Shown piece by piece: positions 8,067 through 16,214 of a DNA stretch of 32,123 nt (position 1 is the first letter of the stretch; each line of letters begins with the position of its first letter). The stretch comes from UBA1195 sp045598025. GTDB lineage: Bacteria; Bacteroidota; Bacteroidia; Bacteroidales; WCHB1-69. The notes below the pieces were generated by a model, which saw only the letters and a program-made list of their open reading frames with translations, was not told the DNA's origin and made no database searches. The stretch lies in the NCBI GenBank assembly GCA_045598025.1, contig JAZLLH010000002.1:1-32123 (forward strand), in the 5' to 3' direction. The position numbers and the translations under genes are program-made.

Positions 8067-8074
8067 GGAGAAAG

Positions 8075-8656
8075 TTACGCTTCAGCAGGAGTTTCCGCTT
8101 CGGCTTCGGCAGGAGCTTCAACAGTTTCGGCGTTTTCGCTTTCAGCAGCAGCTGCGGCTTCAGCGGCCTCTCTTTCCTGACGTTCTTTTTCAGCAGCAGC
8201 CTGTTTCTTTTCATTGACGACGGCCGCCATGGCTTCTTTCACCTTCGTTTCAGCTTCCAGACGTGCTTTCATCACAGCCTTGTCGGCATTGATGGCTTCG
8301 ATTCTGCAATTGCTGAAACTCTTTTCCTTATTTTCTTTCCAAGCAGCGAATTTAGCCTCGGCCTCTGCTTCCGTGAAAGCGCCTTTGGCCACACCGCCCA
8401 GAAGGTGTTTCTTCATGTAGACACCTTCACCGCGCAGCAAAGTGCGCGCAATATCGGTCGGTTCCGCACCGCTCATCACCCAATAGAGGGCTCTGTCGAA
8501 ATTCAACACTACCGTAGCCGGGTTGGTCAGAGGGTTGTACGTGCCGATCCGTTCAATGTAACGTCCATCACGAGGTGCACGACCGTCTGCTACTACCATG
8601 TGATAAAAAGGTTGACCTTTCTTTCCATGTCTTTGCAATCTGATTTTTGTTGCCAT
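8075..8656 (-). CDS. rpsP: Small ribosomal subunit protein bS16 with a long C-terminal tail (193 aa)
   Basis: The first 80 or so residues are a standard bS16: MATKIRLQRHGKKGQPFYHM, then VVADGRAPRDGRYIERIGTYNP. Bacterial bS16 is usually about 80-90 residues, so over 100 residues are extra. The tail has a charged helical part (about 95-150) and ends in a run rich in Ala and Glu (about 150-193) that is probably flexible and acidic. Tails of this kind are found in bS16 of Bacteroidota; their role is not established as far as I know. The tail has no stop or frame break, so it is part of the protein. Start codon chosen because it begins the conserved ATK.RL motif. Confidence 0.95.
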   Translation of the reverse strand: MATKIRLQRHGKKGQPFYHMVVADGRAPRDGRYIERIGTYNPLTNPATVVLNFDRALYWVMSGAEPTDIARTLLRGEGVYMKKHLLGGVAKGAFTEAEAEAKFAAWKENKEKSFSNCRIEAINADKAVMKARLEAETKVKEAMAAVVNEKKQAAAEKERQEREAAEAAAAAESENAETVEAPAEAEAETPAEA

Positions 8657-8701
8657 AATTTTTGTTTTTTTTGTTAAGAAATTTCTCTGTTTTTCGAGCG
8701 T

Positions 8702-8709
8702 GCAAAGGT
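8702..8709 (-). promoter_or_regulatory. Probable -7 box of rpsP-rimM (imperfect)
   Basis: The minus strand reads GACCTTTG followed by CA, one mismatch from TAnnTTTG at the first base and one at the second if spacing is strict. It is 46 bases upstream of the rpsP ATG. The 8657-8816 gap is divergent and very A/T rich, including an A9T6 tract at 8742-8756. Confidence 0.4.
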
Positions 8710-8790
8710 CGTAAAAAAATCAATACGAAACATATATTTTCAAAAAAAAATTTTTTGGGCGTATTTGCACCATCTGTCCTGGAATTTAAC

Positions 8791-8798
8791 TACTTTTG
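8791..8798 (+). promoter_or_regulatory. Bacteroidota -7 promoter box of cinA
   Basis: TACTTTTG followed by CA lies 18 bases before the cinA ATG at 8817. A TTTG at 8764-8767 is a possible -33 box, with spacing slightly longer than usual. The short leader argues against a start further upstream. Confidence 0.6.
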
Positions 8799-8816
8799 CA
8801 ATCCAAAAAAAACGTC

Positions 8817-10067
8817 ATGAAAGCAAGCATCATCAATATCGGAGACGAACTGCTGATAGGACAGGTTGTCAATACAAATGCCAGTTGGATGTCCCAGCAG
8901 CTGACAGCCTGTGGAATCGAAGTCACGGAAGTGGCAGTGATAGCCGACGGGCGTCAGGCCATAGTACACACACTGGAACGCTGCCTGCAAGCCAGCGATC
9001 TCGTTCTCATCACCGGCGGACTCGGTCCCACAAAGGACGACATCACCAAACACACGCTTTGCGATTTCTTCCACTCCCGCCTGGTGGAAGACGAAGCAAG
9101 TCTCCGCAACATCGAACGGATTTTTGCCGGGCGCGGATATCCCATGACAGAAACCAACCGCATGCAGGCCTGGGTACCGGAATGCTGCAAAGTCATTGTG
9201 AACGAAGTGGGCACTGCTCCCTGCATGTGGTTCGAAAGCGAAGGAAAAATCATCATTTCCATGCCGGGAGTGCCTTCCGAAATGAAATATCTGATGGGAA
9301 ACAAACTGCTCTCCCTATTGAAACAAAGAAACGGAGGCCTGTGCATACAGCAAAAGAATCTGATTTTTCAAGGCATTGGCGAATCCTTCCTGTCGGACAG
9401 AATAGAGCCGTGGGAAACCTCGCTTCCCTCCCACATCGGTGTAGCATACCTGCCGCAGCACGGCATGCTGCGGATGCGGCTTACCGCCAGAGGGGACGAT
9501 GAAAAGATGCTGCAGCGGGAATTGGAATCCGAAAGCCGGAAACTGCATGAAATGGTCGGAGAATATATTTTGGGAGAGGACATGGAATCTCTTCAGGAAA
9601 TAGCAGCAGATTGTCTGACCCGCTATGGAAAAACGCTCAGTACAGCCGAAAGCTGCACGGGCGGCGCCGTCGCCTCCCGCCTGACCGCCATGCCCGGTGC
9701 ATCGGAATATTACAAAGGCGGTCTCGTTGCATACAGCAATGAATTAAAGGAAAATCTATTGGGCGTCAGTCATGAAACCCTGGTCCGTTACGGTGCCGTC
9801 AGTGAAGAAACCGTGCGGGAGATGGTCACCGGCCTGAGGGAACGTTGCCACACAGACTATGCCATAGCCACCACCGGCATTGCCGGGCCGAAAGGTGGAA
9901 CCGCAGAAAAACCGGTAGGCACCGTATGGATAGGCATTGCCTCTGCCGAGACCTGCAAAACGTTGCTGCTGCATCTGAGCGACCAACGTGCTCAGGTCAT
10001 TGAAAGAACCTGCAACCAAGTATTAAGTGAACTCATCAAACTCGTACGAAAAGAATGTGGAAGATAA
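8817..10067 (+). CDS. cinA: CinA-family protein with nicotinamide-nucleotide amidase domain (416 aa)
   Basis: Full-length two-domain CinA. The N-terminal MoaB/MogA-like domain (about 1-170) starts MKASIINIGDELLIGQ and has TGGLGPT at 66-72. The C-terminal PncC domain (about 255-416) carries ESCTGG at 278-283, VAYSNELK and TTGIAGPKGG. PncC deamidates NMN to nicotinic acid mononucleotide in pyridine nucleotide salvage; the N-terminal domain hydrolyses ADP-ribose in characterised homologues. The name comes from co-induction with competence in Streptococcus, which does not imply competence here. I chose the ATG at 8817 rather than an in-frame TTG at 8796, because that TTG lies inside the promoter box and the family start is MKA. 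The 3' end overlaps the next gene by 13 bases. Confidence 0.94.
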   Translation: MKASIINIGDELLIGQVVNTNASWMSQQLTACGIEVTEVAVIADGRQAIVHTLERCLQASDLVLITGGLGPTKDDITKHTLCDFFHSRLVEDEASLRNIERIFAGRGYPMTETNRMQAWVPECCKVIVNEVGTAPCMWFESEGKIIISMPGVPSEMKYLMGNKLLSLLKQRNGGLCIQQKNLIFQGIGESFLSDRIEPWETSLPSHIGVAYLPQHGMLRMRLTARGDDEKMLQRELESESRKLHEMVGEYILGEDMESLQEIAADCLTRYGKTLSTAESCTGGAVASRLTAMPGASEYYKGGLVAYSNELKENLLGVSHETLVRYGAVSEETVREMVTGLRERCHTDYAIATTGIAGPKGGTAEKPVGTVWIGIASAETCKTLLLHLSDQRAQVIERTCNQVLSELIKLVRKECGR

Positions 10068-10411
10068 TCACCAGTCCCCAGGTCATCAGCGTATTCATGC
10101 TGATATGCTCCAATTGTTTCATGACTTACGCCTGGTACGGGCATCTGAAAAACATGTCCGGCAAAGCCTGGTGGCTGGCCGCCATCGTAAGTTGGGGCAT
10201 AGCGTTTTTCGAATACATGATTCAAGTGCCGGCCAATCGCATAGGGTATACCGTATACACCCTTCCCCAATTGAAAATCATTCAGGAAGTCATTTCCCTT
10301 TCGGTGTTCATACCCTTCTCGATGATACTGATGGACCAGCCTTTCAAGACCAACTACATTTGGGCCGGACTCTGCCTGCTGGGAGCGGTATTTTTCATTT
10401 TTAGGGCCTAA
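10055..10411 (+). CDS. DUF486 / DMT-family small membrane protein (118 aa)
   Basis: Four hydrophobic segments (about residues 8-24, 37-54, 72-92 and 99-116) with conserved features of the DUF486 family: NCFMTYAWYGHLK, FFEYMIQVPANRIGY and a C-terminal GAVFFIFRA. DUF486 proteins are small relatives of drug/metabolite transporters in the inner membrane; no substrate is known to me. The start overlaps the end of cinA by 13 bases, so the two genes are one transcript and likely coupled. The stop overlaps by four bases the stop of the convergent gene at 10408. Confidence 0.88.
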   Translation: MWKIITSPQVISVFMLICSNCFMTYAWYGHLKNMSGKAWWLAAIVSWGIAFFEYMIQVPANRIGYTVYTLPQLKIIQEVISLSVFIPFSMILMDQPFKTNYIWAGLCLLGAVFFIFRA

Positions 10412-11415
10412 GGCTCAAAATACAGGATTTCCCTCGTGGTCAGCTGCAGATTAATGCCATCGTAATCGGCTTTTTCCGTCCAGTTTCCATAGGCATCATA
10501 CTGCAAATAAAATGTACGGAAATCCGTATCTCCGAAGCGGGTTTCCTTGGATTCCGTCCAATTGGACTTCCGCATGTATCTGTAGGTGATGTGCTGTACC
10601 TTCCCCTCATTGACCAATTCCTCCGAAAGAATGTTTCCCTTACGGTCATAGCGGATTTCCCGCTGTTTTCTCACACTGCCGTCAGGAGCATATGTAGTTT
10701 CCCTGACCAGACGTTTTTTTGAGTCGTACTCAGCCGTATACTCCCATTGCAGACGGTTCTTGCCATCGTAATAACGGATTCGGGAAGGCAGGGAATCGGT
10801 AAAATATTCCGTTTCGCGGGTATAGCCTTCGCTGTATATGTAAGGCAACTGCTCATTGTAAACCTTGACAAGCCGTCCGACGGAATCATAGGTGTAATGT
10901 ACGTCTGCAATTCGTCCTCCGTAACGGTTGAATGTCTTCACCTCCTCCAATTTTCCCCTGCGATAGGAATAAGTGGACTGCTGAAAGAGGCCGCCGGTGT
11001 CATCATATTGACGTTCAATGGCCAGACGGTTCAATTTGTTGAACTGATACTGAAGTTCACCCGCCTGCTGACGGCCCACCCCCCAACGGAAGGATTGCAG
11101 CCGATGCAGGGAATCGTACTCAAAAGTCTCGTATTGATCAACCGACTTTCCCTCCTGAAAAATTCTGTGGTACGTCAGGACACCCGTTGTATCGAAGACA
11201 AATTCCTGGAAACCGGCAAACAGGCTTCGGTCTGCCGTGTAGAAACGCAAGCCCTCCACCTTGAAATGAAAGGAAAGATACTGGGATTCCTTCACTCTTT
11301 GTACCGGTCCTCGGAGATCCCAATGGGAACGGTTTTTACCGGGAATATCCTGAGCAGAGAGCGCACATGCGGCAATCAGCAGACAGAGGGTCCATCCTAT
11401 CCTACGCATCCGCAC
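10408..11415 (-). CDS. Secreted YD-repeat-like beta protein of unknown function (335 aa)
   Basis: A signal peptide (residues 1-21, ending CALSAQ) is followed by many short repeats with the pattern Y-D-x-x-G-R-L, as in YTYDSVGRLVKVYN, AEYDSKKRLVRETTY, IRYDRKGNILSE and LQYDAYGNWTEK. These resemble the YD repeats of RHS proteins, but the protein is short, lacks the RHS core and has no toxin part. I infer a periplasmic or outer-membrane beta-rich protein. It is the last gene of the dsbD-smpB unit: its start overlaps the end of smpB by 14 bases. A second ATG at 11409 is an equally good start. No Cys follows the signal peptide in a lipobox. Confidence 0.75.
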   Translation of the reverse strand: MRMRRIGWTLCLLIAACALSAQDIPGKNRSHWDLRGPVQRVKESQYLSFHFKVEGLRFYTADRSLFAGFQEFVFDTTGVLTYHRIFQEGKSVDQYETFEYDSLHRLQSFRWGVGRQQAGELQYQFNKLNRLAIERQYDDTGGLFQQSTYSYRRGKLEEVKTFNRYGGRIADVHYTYDSVGRLVKVYNEQLPYIYSEGYTRETEYFTDSLPSRIRYYDGKNRLQWEYTAEYDSKKRLVRETTYAPDGSVRKQREIRYDRKGNILSEELVNEGKVQHITYRYMRKSNWTESKETRFGDTDFRTFYLQYDAYGNWTEKADYDGINLQLTTREILYFEP

Positions 11416-11875
11416 CCCCTCCCCTGTATGCCAGACTGCGGCGGACCTCTTTTTCTTTCAAGGTTTCCCGCTTGTCATACATTTTCTTTCCCCGGGCAAG
11501 GGCTATTTCCAGTTTGGCATAGCCGTTTTCGCTGATAAACAAAAGTGTCGGAATGATGGTAGTGCCTTTTTCGTTCAGTTTGGACTGCAATTTGCGCAGT
11601 TCCCGCTTGGTCAGCAGCAGTTTGCGGTCACGTTTGGGTTCGTGGTTATTGTAACTTCCCTCTTTGTACTCAGAAATATGCAATCCCCTAACCCACAGTT
11701 CATTACCAATAAACAAACAATAGGCATCCGTCAAATTGGCCTTTCCCGTCCGTATGGCTTTGATTTCCGTACCGACCAATACGATGCCGGCAGTATACTT
11801 CGTCTGAAGGAAATACTCAAACTCGGCCTTCCTATTCTTGATATTGACAGGTCCCTGCAACTTTTTCTGTGCCAT
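11402..11875 (-). CDS. smpB: SsrA-binding protein SmpB (157 aa)
   Basis: Full-length SmpB, with VNIKNRKAEFEY near the start, the conserved core LVGTEIKAIRTGKANLTDAY and the basic C-terminal tail (ARGKKMYDKRETLKEKE) that enters the mRNA channel. SmpB brings tmRNA to ribosomes stalled on broken mRNA and is needed for trans-translation. Its ATG overlaps the dsbD stop (TAATG), so it is translated from the dsbD message. The tmRNA gene ssrA is not in the window. Confidence 0.96.
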   Translation of the reverse strand: MAQKKLQGPVNIKNRKAEFEYFLQTKYTAGIVLVGTEIKAIRTGKANLTDAYCLFIGNELWVRGLHISEYKEGSYNNHEPKRDRKLLLTKRELRKLQSKLNEKGTTIIPTLLFISENGYAKLEIALARGKKMYDKRETLKEKEVRRSLAYRGGGADA

Positions 11876-13971
11876 TATTCCGCTTCTTTTTTATAATTGG
11901 AAATCCCTTCTTTCAAAAAATCTAAAAAAAGTTGCACGTTCTTATTATACTGATGATTATTCCTTGTCAAGATGCGACCTTCACTGTCCATGATAACATA
12001 GTAAGGTTGGGCATTGACATTGAAGTTTTCCTCCTGGAAATTGATGTTTTTCTGCCCTACCGTCTTCATCAGCATGCCCTTGGAGTCTTTTTCCCACTCC
12101 TCTTCCGGCAGTTTGATTTTGGCATCCGCATACAGGGAGCACATTATGAATTCCTGCTGCAGCAAAGCGGTAACTTCCGGATCCGCCCACACGTAGTGTT
12201 CCATTTTCCGGCAATTGGCACAGGTTTTTCCTGTAAAATCAACAAAAATGGGCTTGCCCGCTTTTTTCGCGAATGCTTTGGCTTCGTCCAGATCGAAAAA
12301 ACCGTCAAAACCGGTCGGCATTTCCAATTCATCAGCATATTTGCGATCGGCCGGAAGTCCGGATATGCTGACGACTGCCGCTGCTTGCGAGTGCTGCGCA
12401 TTTTCCACGACAATGCGGTTGATATCGAAATCCTGGGTATCCATGGGCGGAATGAATCCGGAAATAGCCTTCAGCGGAGCTCCCCAGAGACCTGGAATCA
12501 TATACACCGTGAACGAAAAAACCAGAATGGCCGAAAACAGACGATAGAGGGAAATGGCCTTGTTTTCGCCGTCTCCATGGAAGCGGAGTTTGCCCAAGAG
12601 GTAAAATCCCAGCATGGCAAAAATCACAATCCACAACGACAGATACACTTCCCTATCCAAAATATGCCAGCCGCAATACAGGTCGGCCATGCTCAGGAAT
12701 TTCAATCCGAATGCCAGTTCAAGAAAAGCGAAGACGACTTTGACCGTATGCAGCCAGTCGCCGGACTTCCATTTGGTGATCACGCTGGGGAACATGGCCA
12801 GCAGCGTGAAGGGAGCGGCAAAGCCAATACCGAATCCCAGCATGGAAAGCAAAGGTATCAGACGGTCGGTGCCGCTGGTGCAGAGACCCACCAGGGCTGC
12901 ACCCAAAATCGGTCCCGTACAGGAAAAGGATACCAACACTGTCGTCAGTGCGATAAAGAAGGGAGCACCCCAGCCGCCTTTGTCGGCTTTGGCATCGGAT
13001 TTATTGACCATCCAACCGGGCAGAGTGATTTCAAAAAGTCCGAAAAAGGAAAGGGCAAAGGTCATGAAGATGATAAAGAATATCAGATTCGGAATCCAAT
13101 GAGTAGCAATGGTGTACATAACCTTCGGTCCGAATATCAGAGCCAGCAGCACACCCAACACCATATATATAAAGATGATGGAGATGCCGAACATCCATGC
13201 CTGACGCATGCCTTTTTTCCGATTGCCTTCACCGGCACCGTGCATGAAGAAGTTAACGGTCATCGGAATCAAAGGGAACACACAGGGAGTGACCAGCGTC
13301 AGCAAACCGGCACCCAATGCAATCAGGAAAACCATCAGCAAGGAAATGTGTTTGCCTTCCGATGCGGTTTCGGCTTCGTCGGCAGAGACTGATTCCGCCA
13401 CCTCTGCTTCCATTTTCTCTTCAGACTCGGGCTGCAGGGTATCCACCGCGACCTCCGCAACAGATTCCGCAACGGAATACGTTCTCTTTTCGCGTTTCAC
13501 GCCTTTGATCGGAATACAAAAATCCCGTCCGCACATTACGCATTTCCCTTCGACTTCAGTACAGGACTGCGCATCGACTGTAACCTCCAGGAAGAAATCT
13601 TCCTCGCTCAATATTTTGATTTTCTGAACAAACACAACGGGAGACTTCTCAAAATAGCGGTCTGTGCCAAAATCGTCCTTTGCTTCCACATATTTGGGCT
13701 CTGAAGTTTTTCCGACCAGACGGTAACAGGCCGAAGGATTATAGGTAAAAACGGTCTGCTGGGTAATACCTTCGGTATTGTATTGAGAATAAAGATGCCA
13801 ACCGGATTCCACTGTAGCCACGATTTTCACATTGGCCTCTGCATTCGGCAGCATCACCACCTGGTAGTTCCATTGTACGGGTTCGCTGAGCTGAGCAGAT
13901 ACTTTTGCCGTAAGTGAAACGGAAAATATCAGAAAAAGGATCAGAATTCTAGTCGCAAAATTTTTATTCAT
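11875..13971 (-). CDS. dsbD: Thiol:disulfide interchange protein DsbD (698 aa)
   Basis: Three-part DsbD. A signal peptide (about 1-26) leads to a periplasmic N-terminal domain (about 27-160) with Cys 137, 144, 147 and 152. After an acidic linker comes an eight-helix membrane domain (about 208-500) with the active cysteines C230 in TPCVFPL and C351 in SCTGP. A C-terminal thioredoxin-like domain carries C584-A-N-C587 in FTGKTCANCRKME. DsbD moves electrons from cytoplasmic thioredoxin to periplasmic substrates, for disulfide isomerisation or cytochrome c maturation. All redox pairs needed are present. The N-terminal domain is richer in Cys than the E. coli one. It leads an overlapping operon with smpB and the YD-repeat gene. 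Confidence 0.93.
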   Translation of the reverse strand: MNKNFATRILILFLIFSVSLTAKVSAQLSEPVQWNYQVVMLPNAEANVKIVATVESGWHLYSQYNTEGITQQTVFTYNPSACYRLVGKTSEPKYVEAKDDFGTDRYFEKSPVVFVQKIKILSEEDFFLEVTVDAQSCTEVEGKCVMCGRDFCIPIKGVKREKRTYSVAESVAEVAVDTLQPESEEKMEAEVAESVSADEAETASEGKHISLLMVFLIALGAGLLTLVTPCVFPLIPMTVNFFMHGAGEGNRKKGMRQAWMFGISIIFIYMVLGVLLALIFGPKVMYTIATHWIPNLIFFIIFMTFALSFFGLFEITLPGWMVNKSDAKADKGGWGAPFFIALTTVLVSFSCTGPILGAALVGLCTSGTDRLIPLLSMLGFGIGFAAPFTLLAMFPSVITKWKSGDWLHTVKVVFAFLELAFGLKFLSMADLYCGWHILDREVYLSLWIVIFAMLGFYLLGKLRFHGDGENKAISLYRLFSAILVFSFTVYMIPGLWGAPLKAISGFIPPMDTQDFDINRIVVENAQHSQAAAVVSISGLPADRKYADELEMPTGFDGFFDLDEAKAFAKKAGKPIFVDFTGKTCANCRKMEHYVWADPEVTALLQQEFIMCSLYADAKIKLPEEEWEKDSKGMLMKTVGQKNINFQEENFNVNAQPYYVIMDSEGRILTRNNHQYNKNVQLFLDFLKEGISNYKKEAE

Positions 13972-14070
13972 AAGATCTGGGTTTTAGGCAGATTTTAAAT
14001 TCAACTTTCCTTTAATTTTCGGACAAGACAGCGAACCAGCTCGAACCGTTTCGCCCTAAAATTAATTTTG

Positions 14071-14078
14071 CAAATATA
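14071..14078 (-). promoter_or_regulatory. Bacteroidota -7 promoter box of dsbD-smpB
   Basis: The minus strand reads TATATTTG followed by CA, 99 bases upstream of the dsbD ATG. No clear -33 box. The leader between the box and the ATG shows no obvious riboswitch fold. Confidence 0.5.
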
Positions 14079-14265
14079 CAATATATACGAATGTATTCGC
14101 TATAAATTGCCTGTTTTTTCCTGTTTTTTTTGTTTCTGCCTACCTCTTTCCGTTAGTTTACGCCAAACCCGTCTGTCTGTTTCTATCCGAACGTGTTGTA
14201 AACCAAGCACGTCATAAAGTGGGATGCTGACACTGGAATTACAAAAATCCGGATTTGGATGGGAT

Positions 14266-14283
14266 TCCGACGGAAAATATTTT
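14266..14283 (-). repeat. 18-base dispersed repeat, copy 2
   Basis: The minus strand carries AAAATATTTTCCGTCGGA, identical to 242-259. With the next base (14284) the core GAAAATATTTTC is a perfect 12-base palindrome here. It lies 75 bases past the MBOAT stop. Confidence 0.6.
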
Positions 14284-14357
14284 CAGAAGATTTGTTTCAG
14301 CCAATCAGAACAACACCTTAACGGCAAGACTCCTTATTTATTGCATATCTGCATTCC

Positions 14358-16214
14358 TCAGAACTGGAAATAGATGAAAGACTGCAAGTCTGCCGTCACG
14401 AACTGATATATGGCGAATACGGATACCACCACTATCAGCAAGACCACCGGCACAGGCAACATGGCAAAACAGAGGCGATACCGGCGTTTGAAGCGATCCG
14501 GAAGCCAATGCACAAGCATGCCGAAGGCGAACAGTATGAAAATATTCCGATATTCGTACACAATGGAAGGAATCAGGGACAGGTTCCAGGACCCTCCTAT
14601 CTGGTTTACCATGTTTTTGGCCGTAGCCCAAGCCACTTCATTGGCTTCTGCCGGATTCAGATTGGAACCGGAACGGAAAAACAGACGGGTGAAGGTAACA
14701 AATACAAAAGTCATCAGCACGGACCAGACCGTACCCACGGCTTTTATTTCCGCTCCATTGCGCAACCAACGGTACAAGGTTCCCAACAGGGTACCTGCAA
14801 AGAAAATTCCGCTCCAAACAGCAGCTAAACGGAAAAACGGAGTATGGACACGGATGTCCATGATGAAGAAAAAGGCAAAGACTGACAAAGTGATGAGCAC
14901 CTTCTGCAGTCGGGTTCGGTCGCGCCATATTTTATAGGACAGTATGCCGATGCCGTTCAAACCGCCCCAGATCATGAAATTCCAACTGGCTCCGTGCCAC
15001 AATCCTCCGAACAGCATGGTGTTCATCATATTGATGTTGGTATTGATTTTCTTGCGCGTTTTCGGTACAAACACCAGGAGCAGGGTCAGCAGTACGACAA
15101 CGGAAACAATCAGCACCGTTACCCAAAGCTGTTTGGCCAGGAATATAATGATCATACAGATGGTCAGTATCATCAGGTAGGTTGCCGGTGACGCACTGCG
15201 GTTGCCTCCCAATGGAATATACAGGTAATCTTTCAGCCAGTTGGACAGAGAAATATGCCATCTTTTCCAAAATTGACTGGGATTCTGCGCCTTATAGGGA
15301 GAATTGAAATTCTTTGGAAGCTGAAAACCCATCAGCATGGCCACGCCGATAGCAATATCTGTGTAACCGGAAAAATCCGCATACACCTGCAGGGAATAGG
15401 CAAACAGAGCGGATAGATTTTCAAAACCCGTATACATCAAAGGATTGGCGAACACTCTATCGATAAAGTTTACCGCCAAATAATCGCTCAACACCATTTT
15501 CTTGATCAGACCGTTCAAAATCCAGAACACAGCCAGACCGAACTGCCGCCTGGAAAGGGAATATTTCTGGTAAATCTGAGGAACGAACTGGGACGCCCGC
15601 ACAATGGGACCGGCTACCAAACCGGGGAAGAAACTGACATAGAATCCAAAATCCAAGACATTTTTCACCGGCTCTACCCTGGCTCGGTAGACATCAACTA
15701 CATAACTGATTGTCTGGAAAGTAAAGAAGGATATGCCGACCGGGAGCAAGATGACATCCACGTCGAAATGATGCAGATTAAACGCATTGGCCCAGTGTGC
15801 CAGGTAATTGAAAACCTTGTAGTCGGTGCGGAACAGATTATTGTATACATCTGTAAAGAAATAGGCATATTTGAAATAGAACAATACGGCCAGATTCACT
15901 ATCACACTGGCGGTCATCCACAGTTTTTTACGGGAAGAACCCCGTGCCCGGCTTATACCCTTGGCTGCGAAAAAATTGAAAATGGTGGAAAAAATCAGAA
16001 TCAGCACAAACAGCCCGCTGGTCTTGAAATAGAAAAACAGACTCACGAAAAAAAGGAAGCTGTTACGCAACAGACGACGGTTGCACGTCAGGCTGAAAAC
16101 GATGAATACAAAGAAGAAAAACGCCCAGAAATAGAATTGGGTAAACAGCAAGGGCTGCTCCTCATTAAAGAAAAATATAGTCTTCAGATAATGCAGTATA
16201 TCATTCCACACCAT
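14358..16214 (-). CDS. MBOAT-family O-acyltransferase (AlgI/DltB-like, 618 aa)
   Basis: A polytopic membrane protein with many hydrophobic helices. The MBOAT signature is clear: SNWLKDYLYIPLGGNR, then MLFGGLWHGASWNFMIWGG with the invariant His at residue 407. The length is above the roughly 500 residues of AlgI; the extra part is C-terminal (about 480-618), with further membrane segments. MBOAT enzymes such as AlgI and DltB pass acyl groups across the inner membrane for O-acylation of polymers outside. It closes a minus-strand operon after two SGNH-like proteins; its start overlaps the preceding stop by 14 bases. The pairing mirrors AlgI with AlgJ/AlgX, so I infer O-acetylation of a surface or wall glycan. 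The acceptor is unknown. Confidence 0.9.
   Translation of the reverse strand: MVWNDILHYLKTIFFFNEEQPLLFTQFYFWAFFFFVFIVFSLTCNRRLLRNSFLFFVSLFFYFKTSGLFVLILIFSTIFNFFAAKGISRARGSSRKKLWMTASVIVNLAVLFYFKYAYFFTDVYNNLFRTDYKVFNYLAHWANAFNLHHFDVDVILLPVGISFFTFQTISYVVDVYRARVEPVKNVLDFGFYVSFFPGLVAGPIVRASQFVPQIYQKYSLSRRQFGLAVFWILNGLIKKMVLSDYLAVNFIDRVFANPLMYTGFENLSALFAYSLQVYADFSGYTDIAIGVAMLMGFQLPKNFNSPYKAQNPSQFWKRWHISLSNWLKDYLYIPLGGNRSASPATYLMILTICMIIIFLAKQLWVTVLIVSVVVLLTLLLVFVPKTRKKINTNINMMNTMLFGGLWHGASWNFMIWGGLNGIGILSYKIWRDRTRLQKVLITLSVFAFFFIMDIRVHTPFFRLAAVWSGIFFAGTLLGTLYRWLRNGAEIKAVGTVWSVLMTFVFVTFTRLFFRSGSNLNPAEANEVAWATAKNMVNQIGGSWNLSLIPSIVYEYRNIFILFAFGMLVHWLPDRFKRRYRLCFAMLPVPVVLLIVVVSVFAIYQFVTADLQSFIYFQF

Larger units (their letters stand above)
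13972..14357. other. Intergenic region between the MBOAT operon and dsbD
   Basis: Both flanking genes are on the minus strand: the MBOAT gene on the left starts far to the right and ends at 14358, and dsbD begins at 13971. The gap holds the dsbD -7 box (14071-14078), an A/T-rich leader of about 90 bases, and copy 2 of the 18-base repeat (14266-14283). I see no hairpin followed by a T-run after the MBOAT stop, no RNA gene and no plausible ORF. Confidence 0.6.

Noticed and set aside
8741..8756. A9T6 tract as part of a replication origin
   Set aside because: No DnaA boxes, no dnaA or other origin genes nearby; A/T tracts are common in divergent promoter regions.
8796..8816. TTG at 8796 as the start of cinA
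   Set aside because: It lies inside the -7 box, and the family starts at MKASIINIGDE, encoded from 8817.
11932..13392. A 486-codon open frame antisense to dsbD
   Set aside because: dsbD has all redox motifs in the right order; the antisense product is His/Gln-rich and matches nothing.
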